NCBI GenBank assembly: GCA_963765875.1
Contig: CAVXYK010000018.1
Coordinates: forward strand, 62,001-126,000
Direction of reading: 5' to 3'
DNA length: 64,000 nt
DNA from: JAWKOK01 sp963765875
Lineage (GTDB): Bacteria; Chloroflexota; Anaerolineae; Caldilineales; Caldilineaceae
In this document: positions 52,549-61,470 of the stretch, piece by piece
Layout: the number at the start of each line of letters is the position of its first letter
Position numbering within the stretch: the first letter of the stretch is position 1
The notes under the pieces: generated by a model
Database searches by the model: none
What the model was told of the DNA's origin: nothing
What the model saw: only the letters and a program-made list of their open reading frames with translations
Program-made: the position numbers and the translations under genes

Positions 52549-53122
52549 TATGCCTCCTAAAAAACATGTCTCCCCAAGCAGAGGGACGGGCTGCATTGTC
52601 TGGCTGTTGTTCGCTTGCGCTATTTGGTGCAGCCATTCCTCATCATTCATTTTTTGCTTCAATCACCTATCATTACGGACGGTTTTCAAAAAGGTTGCAA
52701 CAGTTTCTGAGACTTCGTTTTCGGATTCGGGAAGAAGCTTGCGATTTCGCCCGTTTTTTGGCACGTGTAGAAGCCTCAGCGCCGTTTGCCTTCAACCGCA
52801 CATTGCATCGTCAGAGAGCATTTCGGTTCGGGCGAAAAAGTGTCCGGGACGGACCAAGATATATCTTGGCATGACGAAAGCGAGTCGAAATTCCGAGGGA
52901 GCCCTAATTTCGGCAGCGTTGAAACCCGCCGCTAACAGCGGGAAGCCGCCTCGGCGGCTAAACTGTAGCGACTGATACGAGGATATCCGTATTTCGCTGT
53001 TAGAGCCGATTCTGATCGTTGCGAGTAATTCCGAATATGGCGCTGCCCGCGTCGGAAGAGCACATGTTGAAGAGATGCGCAAAGAACGGTAGAATTGGGT
53101 TCTATCCGGAAGTGAGGATCCG
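52549..53122. other. Noncoding gap with small palindromes
   Basis: No supported gene; the plus-strand open frame 52541-52975 lacks a ribosome binding site and any fold signal. Contents: leader of the PspC gene; CCAAGATATATCTTGG (52854-52869), a perfect 16-bp palindrome; and two GC-rich hairpins, CCCGCcgctaacaGCGGG and AGCCGCCtcGGCGGCT (52925-52966). The stretch AAAAAGTGTCCGGGACG near 52836 nearly matches AAAAAGCGTCCGGGACG at 35556, hinting at another dispersed short repeat. Confidence 0.55.
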
Positions 53123-54044
53123 ATGATCGAAACAGTTCCTTCAATCGACCAGTTGCTTGACTTTACCGATCACAGACCCTGGCCATTGCCCCATACGCCT
53201 TGGGTGATGGCTCAGAGCTGGCAGAATCTGCTCTTCGCCCATTGGCCAATGCCGGCGGAGGCCATGCGAGTTTTGGTGCCCGGCGCACTGAAACTGGACA
53301 CCTTTGACGGCGAAGCATGGATCAGCGTTGTGCCCTTCAAGATGTCCGATGTCCATCCACGCGGATTGCCGTCAGTCCCATGGCTGTCTCACTTCCCGGA
53401 GTTGAATGTACGTACCTATGTGAAAGCCGGAGACGGCAGCCGACCGGGCGTCTACTTTTTCAGTCTGGATGCCGCCAACCCTATCGCCGTGCTGCTGGCC
53501 CGATCGATTTTCCGACTGCCCTACTATCACGCTCAGATGGATCTAATTGCTCACACTCAACCAACGACTACATAGTCTAGCGCCTGATAGTCTAGCGCCT
53601 GATAGTCTAGCGCCTGATAGTCTAGCGCCTGATAGTCTAGCGCCTGATAGTCTAGCGCCTGATAGTCTACTGCCTGATAGTCTACTGCCTGATAGTCTAC
53701 TGCCTGAAAAGACAATCTATTATCAGAGCCGGCGAACCCATCGAAACGCGGCGCCGGCGGCGTTTGTTGCCCACTATCGACCGACAGGGCAGCCGTTTGC
53801 CGCCCGGCCCGGCACGCTGGAGCATTGGCTGGCAGAGCGATATTGTCTCTATGCCGTAGATCGCCATGGGCTCTACAGTGCTGATATCCACCATCTGCCC
53901 TGGCCCTTGCAGCCGGCCGAAGCCGAGTTTTCCGTCAACGAAATTGTCTCTGCCGGCGGCTTCCGACTTCATGACACGCCGCCTGTCCTGCACTATTCGG
54001 AACGACTCGACGTAGCTACCTGGCCGCTGAGACGCGTGATGTGA
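53123..54044 (+). CDS. DUF2071 (YqjF-like) protein interrupted by a 15-bp tandem array
   Basis: Two halves of one DUF2071 family gene (COG3361). The first (53123-53572) has HRPWPLPHTPWVMAQSWQNL, PGALKLDTFDGEAWISVVPF and FRLPYYHAQMDL. The second (53708-54044) has YYQSRRTHR, YRPTGQPFAARPGTLEHWLA, ERYCLYAVDRHGLYSADIHH and a WPLRRV end. Between them lie nine 15-bp repeats. The first half ends in TAG at the first base of the array; the array and second half are open in the next frame. A single extra base just before the array, as in other genes here, would give one protein with a 45-residue SLAPD/SLLPD linker. Otherwise it is a pseudogene. Function of the family is unknown. Confidence 0.8.
53573..53707 (+). 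repeat. Nine-copy 15-bp tandem repeat inside the DUF2071 gene
   Basis: Unit TAGTCTAGCGCCTGA repeated six times without change (53573-53662), then TAGTCTACTGCCTGA three times (53663-53707). In the frame of the second gene half it codes six SLAPD and three SLLPD/E units; in the frame of the first half every unit holds TAG and TGA stops. Confidence 0.95.
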
Positions 54045-54088
54045 TGATCAATATCACTTGATTTCTCGATCAGTACGGAAAGCGACAA

Positions 54089-55339
54089 ATGAACAACTAT
54101 CATCTTGGATTCCCCGTCAAGGTGCTCGGCGTGCCCCTGCGCTCACACGACAGCCGCCGCTGGCAAAACGAGCCTCACCTGAGCATCAGTCTCGCCTATC
54201 TACGTGACATCTTCGCCTATCTGCACAGTCGACAGATTCGTTTCTATCGGATGGCCGGCCAACTCGCGCCCTATCTCACCCATCCGCAAATGCCTAAGTT
54301 CCACCACCAGATCGAGGAATGCGCCACTGAACTGGCCGCCACGGGCGATCTGGCGCGTCAATCTGGCATACGCCTATCCATTCATCCCGCGTTTCACGTC
54401 CAGATGAGCAGCCCGGATGAGGAGATGGGGCGACGTGCTCGAATCGAGTTGGAGGCGGCGGCACGTCTTCTGGACGGCATGGGGTTGGACGAAGACGCCG
54501 TGTTGATCGTTCATGTTGGCAGCGCCTACGGACAGCCGCTTGTCGCCAGAGAGCGCTTTGTCCGCCGCTTCGAACAACTGCCGGCTCGTGCTCGGGCTCG
54601 TCTGGCGCTCGAAAACGATGACCGTTATTTTGATCTGGCGGACACGCTCTGGGTTCATCGGCGCACGGGCATCCGGCTTGTGTTCGATACGCTACATCAT
54701 CGTGTTCTCAACCGGGAGCGACTTCCCATGCAGGATGCGCTGACCGTGGCCCTCGCCACTTGGCCATCAAACTGCAAACCCAAAATCCACTTCAGTAGCC
54801 CGCGCACAGCCATTCGACAAGTAACGCGCAACGGCGAACGACACTTGCAGATGCCCCTGCCCAATCAGCACAGCGATTTCGTCCATCCCTTTGAGTTCAT
54901 CGACTTTTTGCGCGAGGCAACCGCCGGCGGTCAGCGGCCGTTCGATATCATGCTGGAGGCAAAGGGCAAAGAGTTGGCGCTGCTACGGCTGCGGGAGCAG
55001 ATAGCGCGCTTCGCGCCGGAATCTGGCGGATCGTGTGGGGTGAGGGATGTACCGCGACATTTATGTCTCGGCACAAATAGCATGGAACCGTTCCACAAAC
55101 CGGTTGAGCGTGTCATCCAGGTCGATGCCGTGGACGATTTTATTGCTCTCGATCACCTGAGCCACCAGGTCGGCGGGCAAGGCTTCCTCACCGTGGATGG
55201 CGCCGGCCAGCGCACCGGCAATGCCCGCATAGCAGTCGATGTCCTCGAAACGCACTGGGATTCCTGTCTCGTCGTAGCTTACGTGGTTGACGGCCATGAG
55301 CACCGCCCGCATGGAATCGCCGTCGCTTGCCAGCACTGA
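54089..55339 (+). CDS. uvsE: UV damage endonuclease UvsE, 3' end uncertain
   Basis: UvsE/UVDE is a Mn-dependent TIM-barrel nuclease that nicks 5' of UV photoproducts. Seen: LGFPVKVLGVPL, IRFYRMAGQLAPYLTHPQMP, IRLSIHPAFHVQMSSPDEE, LIVHVGSAYG, RLALENDDRYFDLADTLWVH, GIRLVFDTLHHRVLNRERLP, PKIHFSSPRTA and PFDIMLEAKGKELALLRLRE, carrying the metal-binding His, Glu and Asp residues. Family length is about 300 residues, reached near 55010. The frame continues 330 bases, mostly antisense to the ADP-ribosylglycohydrolase gene; that tail is probably not real or follows a frameshift. The gene starts 45 bases after the DUF2071 gene. Confidence 0.88.
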   Translation: MNNYHLGFPVKVLGVPLRSHDSRRWQNEPHLSISLAYLRDIFAYLHSRQIRFYRMAGQLAPYLTHPQMPKFHHQIEECATELAATGDLARQSGIRLSIHPAFHVQMSSPDEEMGRRARIELEAAARLLDGMGLDEDAVLIVHVGSAYGQPLVARERFVRRFEQLPARARARLALENDDRYFDLADTLWVHRRTGIRLVFDTLHHRVLNRERLPMQDALTVALATWPSNCKPKIHFSSPRTAIRQVTRNGERHLQMPLPNQHSDFVHPFEFIDFLREATAGGQRPFDIMLEAKGKELALLRLREQIARFAPESGGSCGVRDVPRHLCLGTNSMEPFHKPVERVIQVDAVDDFIALDHLSHQVGGQGFLTVDGAGQRTGNARIAVDVLETHWDSCLVVAYVVDGHEHRPHGIAVACQH

Positions 55340-56239
55340 AAGCCAGGCGACGGCCAGCGTGCGGAAGGGGTCGAACGTGTTGTAGCGGCCAAAGGCGACC
55401 GACATCCGATCCGCCAGGGCCGTATCGGCTTCAAGATTGACGTCGACGTTTGCGTCGAGCAACATCAAGGCCTGGGCCAAATGCTCTTGAACAAAGGGCG
55501 TGCTCCACTCGCTGCCCAGCCGCAACGGATCCAGAACGATCGAGCGATCAAATGCTTCCCGGGCTGTGACATCTTCGGCGATGGCAATGCTCAACGCAGC
55601 CGCCAGTAGAGCCACGGATTCAAGTGCATAGCCAATGTCGAAGAAGGCTGTACGGAATGCCTCCCGGTAGGCTTGCTCGGGATGGCCGGGGAAAAGCAGT
55701 CCGGCTGAGGTCAAGGTGATCAGACCGCTGAGGATCGGGAAGTTGAGGCCGAGGCGACGGCCAAACAGCTCATCTGGCTTCAACCCCGGGAATCGGCTCG
55801 ACGTCTGCCCCAGCCATCCATGGCAGACACCTTCCCAATGCTCAAACTGTTCACGGGTGAAGGCCGTTTGCCCTGGAAAGACAGAGTCCGGCTTCTCGTA
55901 GATCTCAAGATACCGAATCGCCATATCGTCGGGAGTGGGCATCCGACCCAGCGTTGTCGCTAGTTCGAGAAAGAGCCAGTTGTAGCGGGTATCGTCGGTG
56001 CCTGTGCCCGCAGGAGCAGGCTGAGCCCAAACGCCGTGAGGACTGGCGTCGATGTGCGAGTCGTAAAGGCCGTCGATCCACGGGCGACCATGCACTTGTG
56101 GAGCGATCCCCACCGACTGAAACTCAAAAGGCGCACCGATGGCATCACCCAGCGACGCGCCCAATACGCAGCCTCGAATCTTTGAACGCAGTGAAGGCGA
56201 AACTGAAGCGCTCATTTGGGATTGCTGGTTTGGTGGCAT
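55061..56239 (-). CDS. ADP-ribosylglycohydrolase family protein
   Basis: About 385-392 residues. The family removes ADP-ribose from proteins or DNA using two Mg2+. Motifs: GCVLGASLGDAIGAPFEFQS, the metal site GTGTDDTRYNW, and a C-terminal DIDCYAGIAGALAGAIHGEE plus GIDLDDTLNRF. The start is either 56239 or ATG 56215; the latter overlaps a TGA in an ATGA arrangement that fits the end of the preceding argH-like gene. It is downstream of argH on the minus strand and overlaps the overextended uvsE frame on the other strand. Confidence 0.88.
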   Translation of the reverse strand: MPPNQQSQMSASVSPSLRSKIRGCVLGASLGDAIGAPFEFQSVGIAPQVHGRPWIDGLYDSHIDASPHGVWAQPAPAGTGTDDTRYNWLFLELATTLGRMPTPDDMAIRYLEIYEKPDSVFPGQTAFTREQFEHWEGVCHGWLGQTSSRFPGLKPDELFGRRLGLNFPILSGLITLTSAGLLFPGHPEQAYREAFRTAFFDIGYALESVALLAAALSIAIAEDVTAREAFDRSIVLDPLRLGSEWSTPFVQEHLAQALMLLDANVDVNLEADTALADRMSVAFGRYNTFDPFRTLAVAWLSVLASDGDSMRAVLMAVNHVSYDETGIPVRFEDIDCYAGIAGALAGAIHGEEALPADLVAQVIESNKIVHGIDLDDTLNRFVERFHAICAET

Positions 56240-57720
56240 CTTGAATTGTCGACATTGCCGTTGCTCGCCGGCTGCCGGCTGACGAGAGCCGTGTTGCCGC
56301 GTCAGTCACCCAGGGCAGATCATAGGTTATCAGATCACGCTCCAACACTTCCAATAACTCGGCAGTAGCATCTGGAGCCACGCCACCGACAACGGTGCGT
56401 ACTCTGACAAAGTGTTCGGGGTCAAGCGCCTGGGCCATCTGCTCGGCAGTGAAATCGAGTTCATGATCAAGCACATCGCCGGCAGCGCTTTGAAGCATGT
56501 CGATGGTCAACTCGCCACTGGGGATACCGTCGCGCACCGCATTCTGGACCAGCGTCGCCGCCACTTTGTGGGCCAGACGGAAGGGCAAGCCCTACATCGC
56601 GTACCAGTGTGTCAGCCAACTCAGTAGCGGTGGTGAAGCCTGCACCCGACTGTTTACGAAGGTATTCCTCATTCAATTCCACTGTCTCGAAAAACGCAGT
56701 GTACAACTGAAGGCACTCCGACGTTGCCTCAATAGCGTTCTGCAGCGGCGGAATGATCTCGTCTTCAATGTCCTGGGTGTCGCCGTAGGGAATGCTGTGG
56801 CACTGCATCACCACGGTCTGTGCATAGCCGATGGCCCGGCTCAGGCGGGCACGCAAGATGCTCGAGCACCACCGGGTTACGCTTCTGCGGCATGATCGAG
56901 CTGATCTGCACAAAGCTGTCGTGGACATGCAACGCGTTCGACTCCGCAGTCGCCCGGTTGAGCAGATCGTGGGTAACTCGGGAGAGGCCGATGCAGAGCG
57001 ACTGAATGGCAAAGGCCAGGTCGGTGAAGTTGTCGCCCGCGCCGATGCTGTGATGGGTGCTCACGACCACGGCATCGAAGCCGAGCAATTCAGCCACGCG
57101 CATGCGGTCGATGGGGAATCCGGTGCCGGTGAAGGCGGCCGCGCCCAGGGGCGACTCGTTCATATTGGCGTAGGCTGAGGCCAAGCGGCTCTGATCCTTG
57201 GCCAAAAAGGTGGCGATCCCGACCAGATAGTGGGCAAAGGTAACCGGCTGGGCCGGCTGGGTGTGGGTATAGCCGGGCATCAGTGTGGAGAGATGGGTGC
57301 GCGCCTGTGTCAGCACGGCCCGGCGCAGATCCAGCAATTGCTCGTAGAGCGACAGGATTCCCTGTCGAAAGGCCATGCGTTCCAAGCGCGTGGCCCAGAT
57401 CATTGCGGCTGCGCGCCAGCTGCAGATTGCCGCCATAGTCCGGCCCCATCATCTCGATGATCAACGATTCGATGCGAAAGAAGAGATCCTCGACGCCAGG
57501 CTCATAGGCCAATGCATCTGCACCTGCCTCACGAATCGTCTGGACGGCCCCAAAGATGGCGGCGGCATTTTCGGCGAGTGATGATGCCACATTCGCAGAG
57601 CATGGCCGCATGGGCATCGTGTGCATCCAGCATGTGATCAAACAGGTGATCGCGTGCATCTCGATAGGCATGCTGGAGGACGAATTCACTGTAGACAGGG
57701 TGCGGGAAAGGAATGGACAT
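56145..57720 (-). CDS. argH: Argininosuccinate lyase-like protein, frame broken four times
   Basis: About 500 residues after correction. The lyase superfamily splits argininosuccinate into arginine and fumarate. The longer N-terminus (HAYRDARDHLFDHMLDAHDA) marks a divergent ArgH-like subgroup. Then EPGVEDLFFRIESLIIEMMG, LARSRND, MPGYTHTQPAQPVTFAHYL and the signature SSIMPQKRNPVVLEHL. Four apparent single-base insertions break the frame, near 57570 (CGCCGAAA), 57405 (GGG), 56863 (TT) and 56587 (TT); each correction restores family sequence. Active-site segments are all present. The end is unclear and may overlap the next gene by a few bases only. The function could differ from arginine synthesis, as it lies beside a sugar importer. 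Confidence 0.82.
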
Positions 57721-57753
57721 TAGATAGGATTCTCTTTCTGGAAACGTTCAAAG

Positions 57754-57854
57754 CAATTGTGAATGGTCAACTTTCAATTGCCAATTGTCAATGACGTTGC
57801 ATGAGAGAATCCATTGACAATTGAGCATTGACAATCCACAATTGACAATTGATC
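57754..57854. repeat. Inverted 7-nt-word element (ATTGACA type)
   Basis: The right arm is six heptamers: ATTGACA ATTGAGC ATTGACA then ATCCACA ATTGACA ATTGATC (57813-57854). The left arm (57754-57792) read on the other strand gives ATTGACA ATTGGCA ATTGAAA and further variants. The arms face each other and can fold. It lies between the permease stop and the argH-like start and touches the permease stop codon. Confidence 0.8.
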
Positions 57855-58758
57855 AGCCTTTGATTCCGGTGAGAGCAATGCCCTTGATGATCTGGCGCTG
57901 AAAGATGAGGAAGACCAGGAGAAGCGGAATGGTGGCCAGACTGGCGCCGGTCATGATCATCTCCCACTGGGTCGTGGACTCGCCGCGGAAGAAGCTGAGG
58001 CCCACGGGCAGCGTGTAGTATTCACGGCCACTGGCAATGATGAGCGGCCAGAGGTAGGCGTTCCAGTTGCCGATGAAGTTGAAGATGCAGAGTGCGGCAA
58101 CGGCCGGCTTGACCAGTGGGATGGCAACGCGCCAGAAGATGCCGAACTCGTTGACGCCGTCGATGCGGGCGGCGTCGAGCAGTTCGTTGGGCACGCCGTC
58201 GAAAAATTGGCGCATGAGGAAGATGCCCACGGCCGTGATCACACCGGGGAAGACGATGCCCCGATACTGCATCGCGCCTTGGTTCCAGCCGAGTTGGACG
58301 CTCATGTTGAACCAGGGAATAATGAGCATTTCCGTCGGAATCATGAGCGTGGCCAGAATGCCCATGAAGATGATGTTCTTGCCCGGAAACGTAAATTTGT
58401 TCAACGTGTAGCCGACCAGGCTGTCGAAAAAGGCGACGCTGAATGTGCTGATGCAGGCGATGAGCAAGCTGTTGAAGTACCAGCGGCCGAAATCACTGGT
58501 CTGCAACACCGCCTCGTAGTTACTGAGTGTCGGATTCTTGGGCAGAAAAGAAAACTGGACCAATTCAGGGGCCGGCTTCAGGCTGGTGAGGATCATCCAG
58601 ACGAAGGGCGTTACCATGACAACCGCGCCCAAACTCAGAACCAGATAGACCAGCAGCAATTCCCACGTGACTCGACGCGGACCGCCACTGGTCGTGCTGA
58701 CCACCCGTTCTGCCATATCGAGTGTGCGATCTGCACTCGTCTCCATCGTGGTTGCCAT
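57853..58758 (-). CDS. Carbohydrate ABC transporter permease (MalG/UgpE-like)
   Basis: 301 residues with six membrane helices. The coupling EAA loop is present: VPNELLDAARIDGVNEFGIF then WRVAIPLVKPAVAALCIF. The N-terminal cytoplasmic tail is followed by LLVYLVLSLGAVVMVTPFVW, and NWNAYLWPLIIAS is typical of the UgpE/MalG group. It works with the permease encoded just upstream and the binding protein at 59.9-61.3 kb. No ATPase gene is in the cluster. Confidence 0.93.
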   Translation of the reverse strand: MATTMETSADRTLDMAERVVSTTSGGPRRVTWELLLVYLVLSLGAVVMVTPFVWMILTSLKPAPELVQFSFLPKNPTLSNYEAVLQTSDFGRWYFNSLLIACISTFSVAFFDSLVGYTLNKFTFPGKNIIFMGILATLMIPTEMLIIPWFNMSVQLGWNQGAMQYRGIVFPGVITAVGIFLMRQFFDGVPNELLDAARIDGVNEFGIFWRVAIPLVKPAVAALCIFNFIGNWNAYLWPLIIASGREYYTLPVGLSFFRGESTTQWEMIMTGASLATIPLLLVFLIFQRQIIKGIALTGIKG

Positions 58759-58778
58759 AACTTACAAACCTCTAGTGA

Positions 58779-58879
58779 GATAGGATGCGGATTTTCCGAA
58801 CAGGATGATTCCCGGAATTGCAATTTCCTAAATCGAGCGGATAAGCGCCGGATTTCTCGGAAATATCCGACGTCCTATC
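58779..58879. repeat. Imperfect inverted repeat between the two sugar permease genes
   Basis: GATAGGATGCGGATTTTCCGA (58779-58799) faces TCGGAAATATCCGACGTCCT and ATC (58857-58879), which read on the other strand as GATAGGACGTCGGATATTTC then CGA. The inside has more GGAT and CCGGA words. It is a third variant of the inverted word elements. Confidence 0.65.
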
Positions 58880-58882
58880 CTT

Positions 58883-59779
58883 CTAATAGTCAACTCGTCT
58901 CGATAATAGCCGCAACTGAACGACTGTGATCAACAGAATAAGGCCGAATAGGATTACCGTCAGTGCGCCTGCATATCCCATGTTGTAGCTGCCAAAGCCT
59001 TCCTTGTAGACCTCAAGCACCACCGTGGTTGTGCGATTGAGTGGCCCGCCACCGGTCATATTCTGCACAAGATCAAACATGCGCAGGAAGCCGATGGTCT
59101 GCAGGACAGCGATGTAGACAATGACCGGATTGAGCAGCGGCAGGGTGATTCCCCAGAAGATGTGCCAGCGATTGGCTCCATCGATGCGGGCCGCTTCGTA
59201 GTACATCTCCGGGATCTGTTGAAGACCGGCCAGAAAGATGATGATGGCAAAACCGATGCTGCGCCAGACCGCCACCGCCGTGATCGCCGGTAGCGCCTGG
59301 TAGGGGCTGTTCAGAAACATCTGCTTCGGAAGACCGAGTGCTGCGAGCATCTGGTTGATCAAGCCGACCTGCGGGGCATAGAGCCAGTTCCAGACAAAGG
59401 CAACGGCCACAAATGAGGTCACGAAAGGGACAAAATAGGCTGCCCGGAAGAAGCCGGCAAACCTGTGGACCTGCATCAGCAGCAACGCTACGCCCAACGC
59501 CAGGATCAACTGAATGGGTACGCCAAAGAATACGTAGCGGATCGTGTTCCAAAAAGCGGCACGAATTGGGCTGCGCGTTTTGAACAGATCTTCCCAGATA
59601 TCGGCGTAGTTTTCGATACCGACCCACTCACCGTTTCCCTGGAAGACGTTCCAATCGCGGAAGCTGATGTTGAATGCCAGGAGCGTGGGGTACCAACGAA
59701 TAAAGATGAAAAATAGCAGGCTGACGCTCAGAAAAGCATAGGCCCACAACACCTGGCGCTGACGAAGAGTAAGTTTCAC
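58883..59779 (-). CDS. Carbohydrate ABC transporter permease (MalF/UgpA-like)
   Basis: 298 residues, six membrane helices. Seen: FIRWYPTLLAFNISFRDWNV, VPFVTSFVAVAFVWNWLY, the EAA loop QQIPEMYYEAARIDGANRWH followed by IFWGITLPLLNPVIVYIAV, and FDLVQNMTGGGPLNRTTTVV. These mark the UgpA/MalF partner permease. It lies between the binding-protein gene and the second permease, with repeat elements in both gaps. Confidence 0.93.
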   Translation of the reverse strand: MKLTLRQRQVLWAYAFLSVSLLFFIFIRWYPTLLAFNISFRDWNVFQGNGEWVGIENYADIWEDLFKTRSPIRAAFWNTIRYVFFGVPIQLILALGVALLLMQVHRFAGFFRAAYFVPFVTSFVAVAFVWNWLYAPQVGLINQMLAALGLPKQMFLNSPYQALPAITAVAVWRSIGFAIIIFLAGLQQIPEMYYEAARIDGANRWHIFWGITLPLLNPVIVYIAVLQTIGFLRMFDLVQNMTGGGPLNRTTTVVLEVYKEGFGSYNMGYAGALTVILFGLILLITVVQLRLLSRRVDY

Positions 59780-59798
59780 GCGGAATTCCTCTTGGGAA

Positions 59799-59899
59799 AT
59801 GGGGATTGGGGATCAGGGATTGGGGATTGGGGATTGGGAGAAATGCGAAAATCGACCACACCCTCCCAATCACCAGTCCCCAGTCCCTAATCCCCAATT
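59799..59899. repeat. Inverted 7-nt-word element (GGGGATT type)
   Basis: The left arm has six heptamers: GGGGATT GGGGATC AGGGATT GGGGATT GGGGATT GGGAGAA written here as separate units (59801-59842). The right arm has CCCAATC ACCAGTC CCCAGTC CCTAATC CCCAATT (59865-59899). The two arms are complementary in style and can form a long imperfect hairpin. It lies between the binding-protein stop and the permease start. Confidence 0.85.
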
Positions 59900-59902
59900 A
59901 TT

Positions 59903-61270
59903 CTAACGCTCAGCCCAGAACTCATCCTGCATTTCCTGCACCGTCTCAACTGCAAAGTCGAGTTCGGCAGCAGGATCGGCGTCGGTCAAGATGACGGCCT
60001 GGTAGCCATCGATGATGGCCTGGCGGTCCTTGCTCTCGTCTACGAAGAAGGTAGAGTTGGCATACTCAAGCCCGGCAGCGAAGGCGCCCAGCTTTTCGTC
60101 GGCCAGCAGTTCAGGATCGGATGCGGCTTCGAGCTGCGCCGGCAATTCACCAACGATGCCCACCCAGAGCGTACCGGCTTCGGGCGTGGTGATGAACTGC
60201 AGGAACTTCTGTGCAGCTTCAAAACGTGCCGGATCGGCGGCGGCCTTGGTGGTGATGCCGTGGGTCCAGTAGCTGCCGAAGGTGCTCTTGATACCGTTAT
60301 GCTCAGGCAGTTCAGTGACGCCGAAGTTCAGATCGGGCGCGTTAGCGGCGATTGTGCCCAGGCGGAACGAACCGTCAATGTGGAAGCAGACCTCACCGGC
60401 CAGGAAGCCGTCCGAGTCACTCTCGTAGATGCCGGCGATGCCGGTGCCCAGGTCGCGCTCAAAGGAAAGGAAGGTATCCCAGGCCTCGTAGCCGCCGTCG
60501 CTGGCATTCCACTGCACCGTTTTGCTGTCGTCACTGTAGGGCTGCTGACCGAACTGGCGCAGCAGTACTTCGCGGAACCAATGGTGTGCCTGGCCGCTGG
60601 GATCGACGTGGAAGCCATAGACTTCGAAGTCGTCGCCATCCTTGACCGTGCAGGCAACAGCCTGTTCCTTGAGTTCGTCGAGGGTCGTCGGCGGGCTCTC
60701 GGGATCGAGGCCGGCGGCTTCCATCAGATCCTTGTTGTAGAAGAGGGCCAAGCTACGCACGGCCGTGGGCAGCGTGTAGAGTTCGCCTTCGAAGAAACCG
60801 GCCTGCGCCATGGAACTGAACTCTTCGGCCACCATTTCAGGCGGGAAGGTCTCTTCCGGCAACGGGACTAGGAAACCGGCATCAACCCAGGCCGGTTGCC
60901 AGCCGTAGAAGAGCGTGGCGACATCCGGTCCAACGCCTGCGGGCACGCTGGCGGAGATCTGATCCCGGAAATTGTCGTAGGGAATATCCGAGTTGTGGAT
61001 CACTGTGATGCCGGGGTTCTCGGCCTCGAACTGCTCAATGAGCTGGTTCATGGCGTCGACGCGTGCGCCAAAGTTGTACTGCCAATACTCAATCTCGACA
61101 GGCTCGTCGGACATGGCTTCTTCGCCGGCGGCTTCTTCCGCCGCTTCTGCGGTAGGCGCTGCGGCATCATCTGCCGGCGCGGCCGCGGGAACTGCAGCCG
61201 GACAGGCCGTCAGCAACATGGCGGACATCAGCAGCAAGCTGAGCATAATCAATAGTCGGTTTCGGGACAT
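59903..61270 (-). CDS. Sugar ABC transporter substrate-binding lipoprotein
   Basis: 455 residues with a lipobox (LLLMSAMLLTACPAAVP), then an Ala/Glu-rich linker. Family 1 extracellular binding protein: EIEYWQYNFGARVDAMNQLI, VGPDVATLFYGWQPAW, GELYTLPTAVRSLALFYNKD, GEVCFHIDGSFRLG and KAAADPARFEAAQKFLQFIT. It captures an oligosaccharide or sugar-like compound for the two permeases that follow. The ligand is not evident. Confidence 0.93.
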   Translation of the reverse strand: MSRNRLLIMLSLLLMSAMLLTACPAAVPAAAPADDAAAPTAEAAEEAAGEEAMSDEPVEIEYWQYNFGARVDAMNQLIEQFEAENPGITVIHNSDIPYDNFRDQISASVPAGVGPDVATLFYGWQPAWVDAGFLVPLPEETFPPEMVAEEFSSMAQAGFFEGELYTLPTAVRSLALFYNKDLMEAAGLDPESPPTTLDELKEQAVACTVKDGDDFEVYGFHVDPSGQAHHWFREVLLRQFGQQPYSDDSKTVQWNASDGGYEAWDTFLSFERDLGTGIAGIYESDSDGFLAGEVCFHIDGSFRLGTIAANAPDLNFGVTELPEHNGIKSTFGSYWTHGITTKAAADPARFEAAQKFLQFITTPEAGTLWVGIVGELPAQLEAASDPELLADEKLGAFAAGLEYANSTFFVDESKDRQAIIDGYQAVILTDADPAAELDFAVETVQEMQDEFWAER

Positions 61271-61342
61271 GGATAGTTCCTCCTGAAAGAATTGGTTTGG
61301 AAAACGATTGGTAACGCAATTGGATGCGGGAAAAGCGGATGA

Positions 61343-61470
61343 TGTTGCGTGCTGCTTGCTACTTGCTGCGTGAGGTTGGTATGGAGAACCTGCTCATACG
61401 ATTCTGGGTCGTTTCTTACATTGAGGCCACGGTTCTCAACGACACCTCACGCAGCAAGCAGCACGCATCA
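61343..61470. repeat. Inverted 7-nt-word element (TGCTTGC type)
   Basis: The left arm is TGCGTGC TGCTTGC TACTTGC TGCGTGA (61346-61373); the right arm is TCACGCA GCAAGCA GCACGCA (61447-61467), the same words inverted. The right arm supplies the last codons and stop of the amidohydrolase gene. It lies between that gene and the binding-protein start. Confidence 0.8.

Noticed and set aside
52541..52975. Plus-strand gene of 144 residues in the gap before the DUF2071 gene
   Set aside because: No ribosome binding site, no fold or family signal, and it overlaps the PspC leader on the other strand and palindromic DNA.
53573..53575. Selenocysteine read-through joining the DUF2071 halves (selC is present)
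   Set aside because: The first stop is TAG, and the second half is in another frame, so recoding of TGA cannot join them.
53573..53707. CRISPR array
   Set aside because: The units are directly adjacent 15-mers with no spacers, and no cas genes are near.
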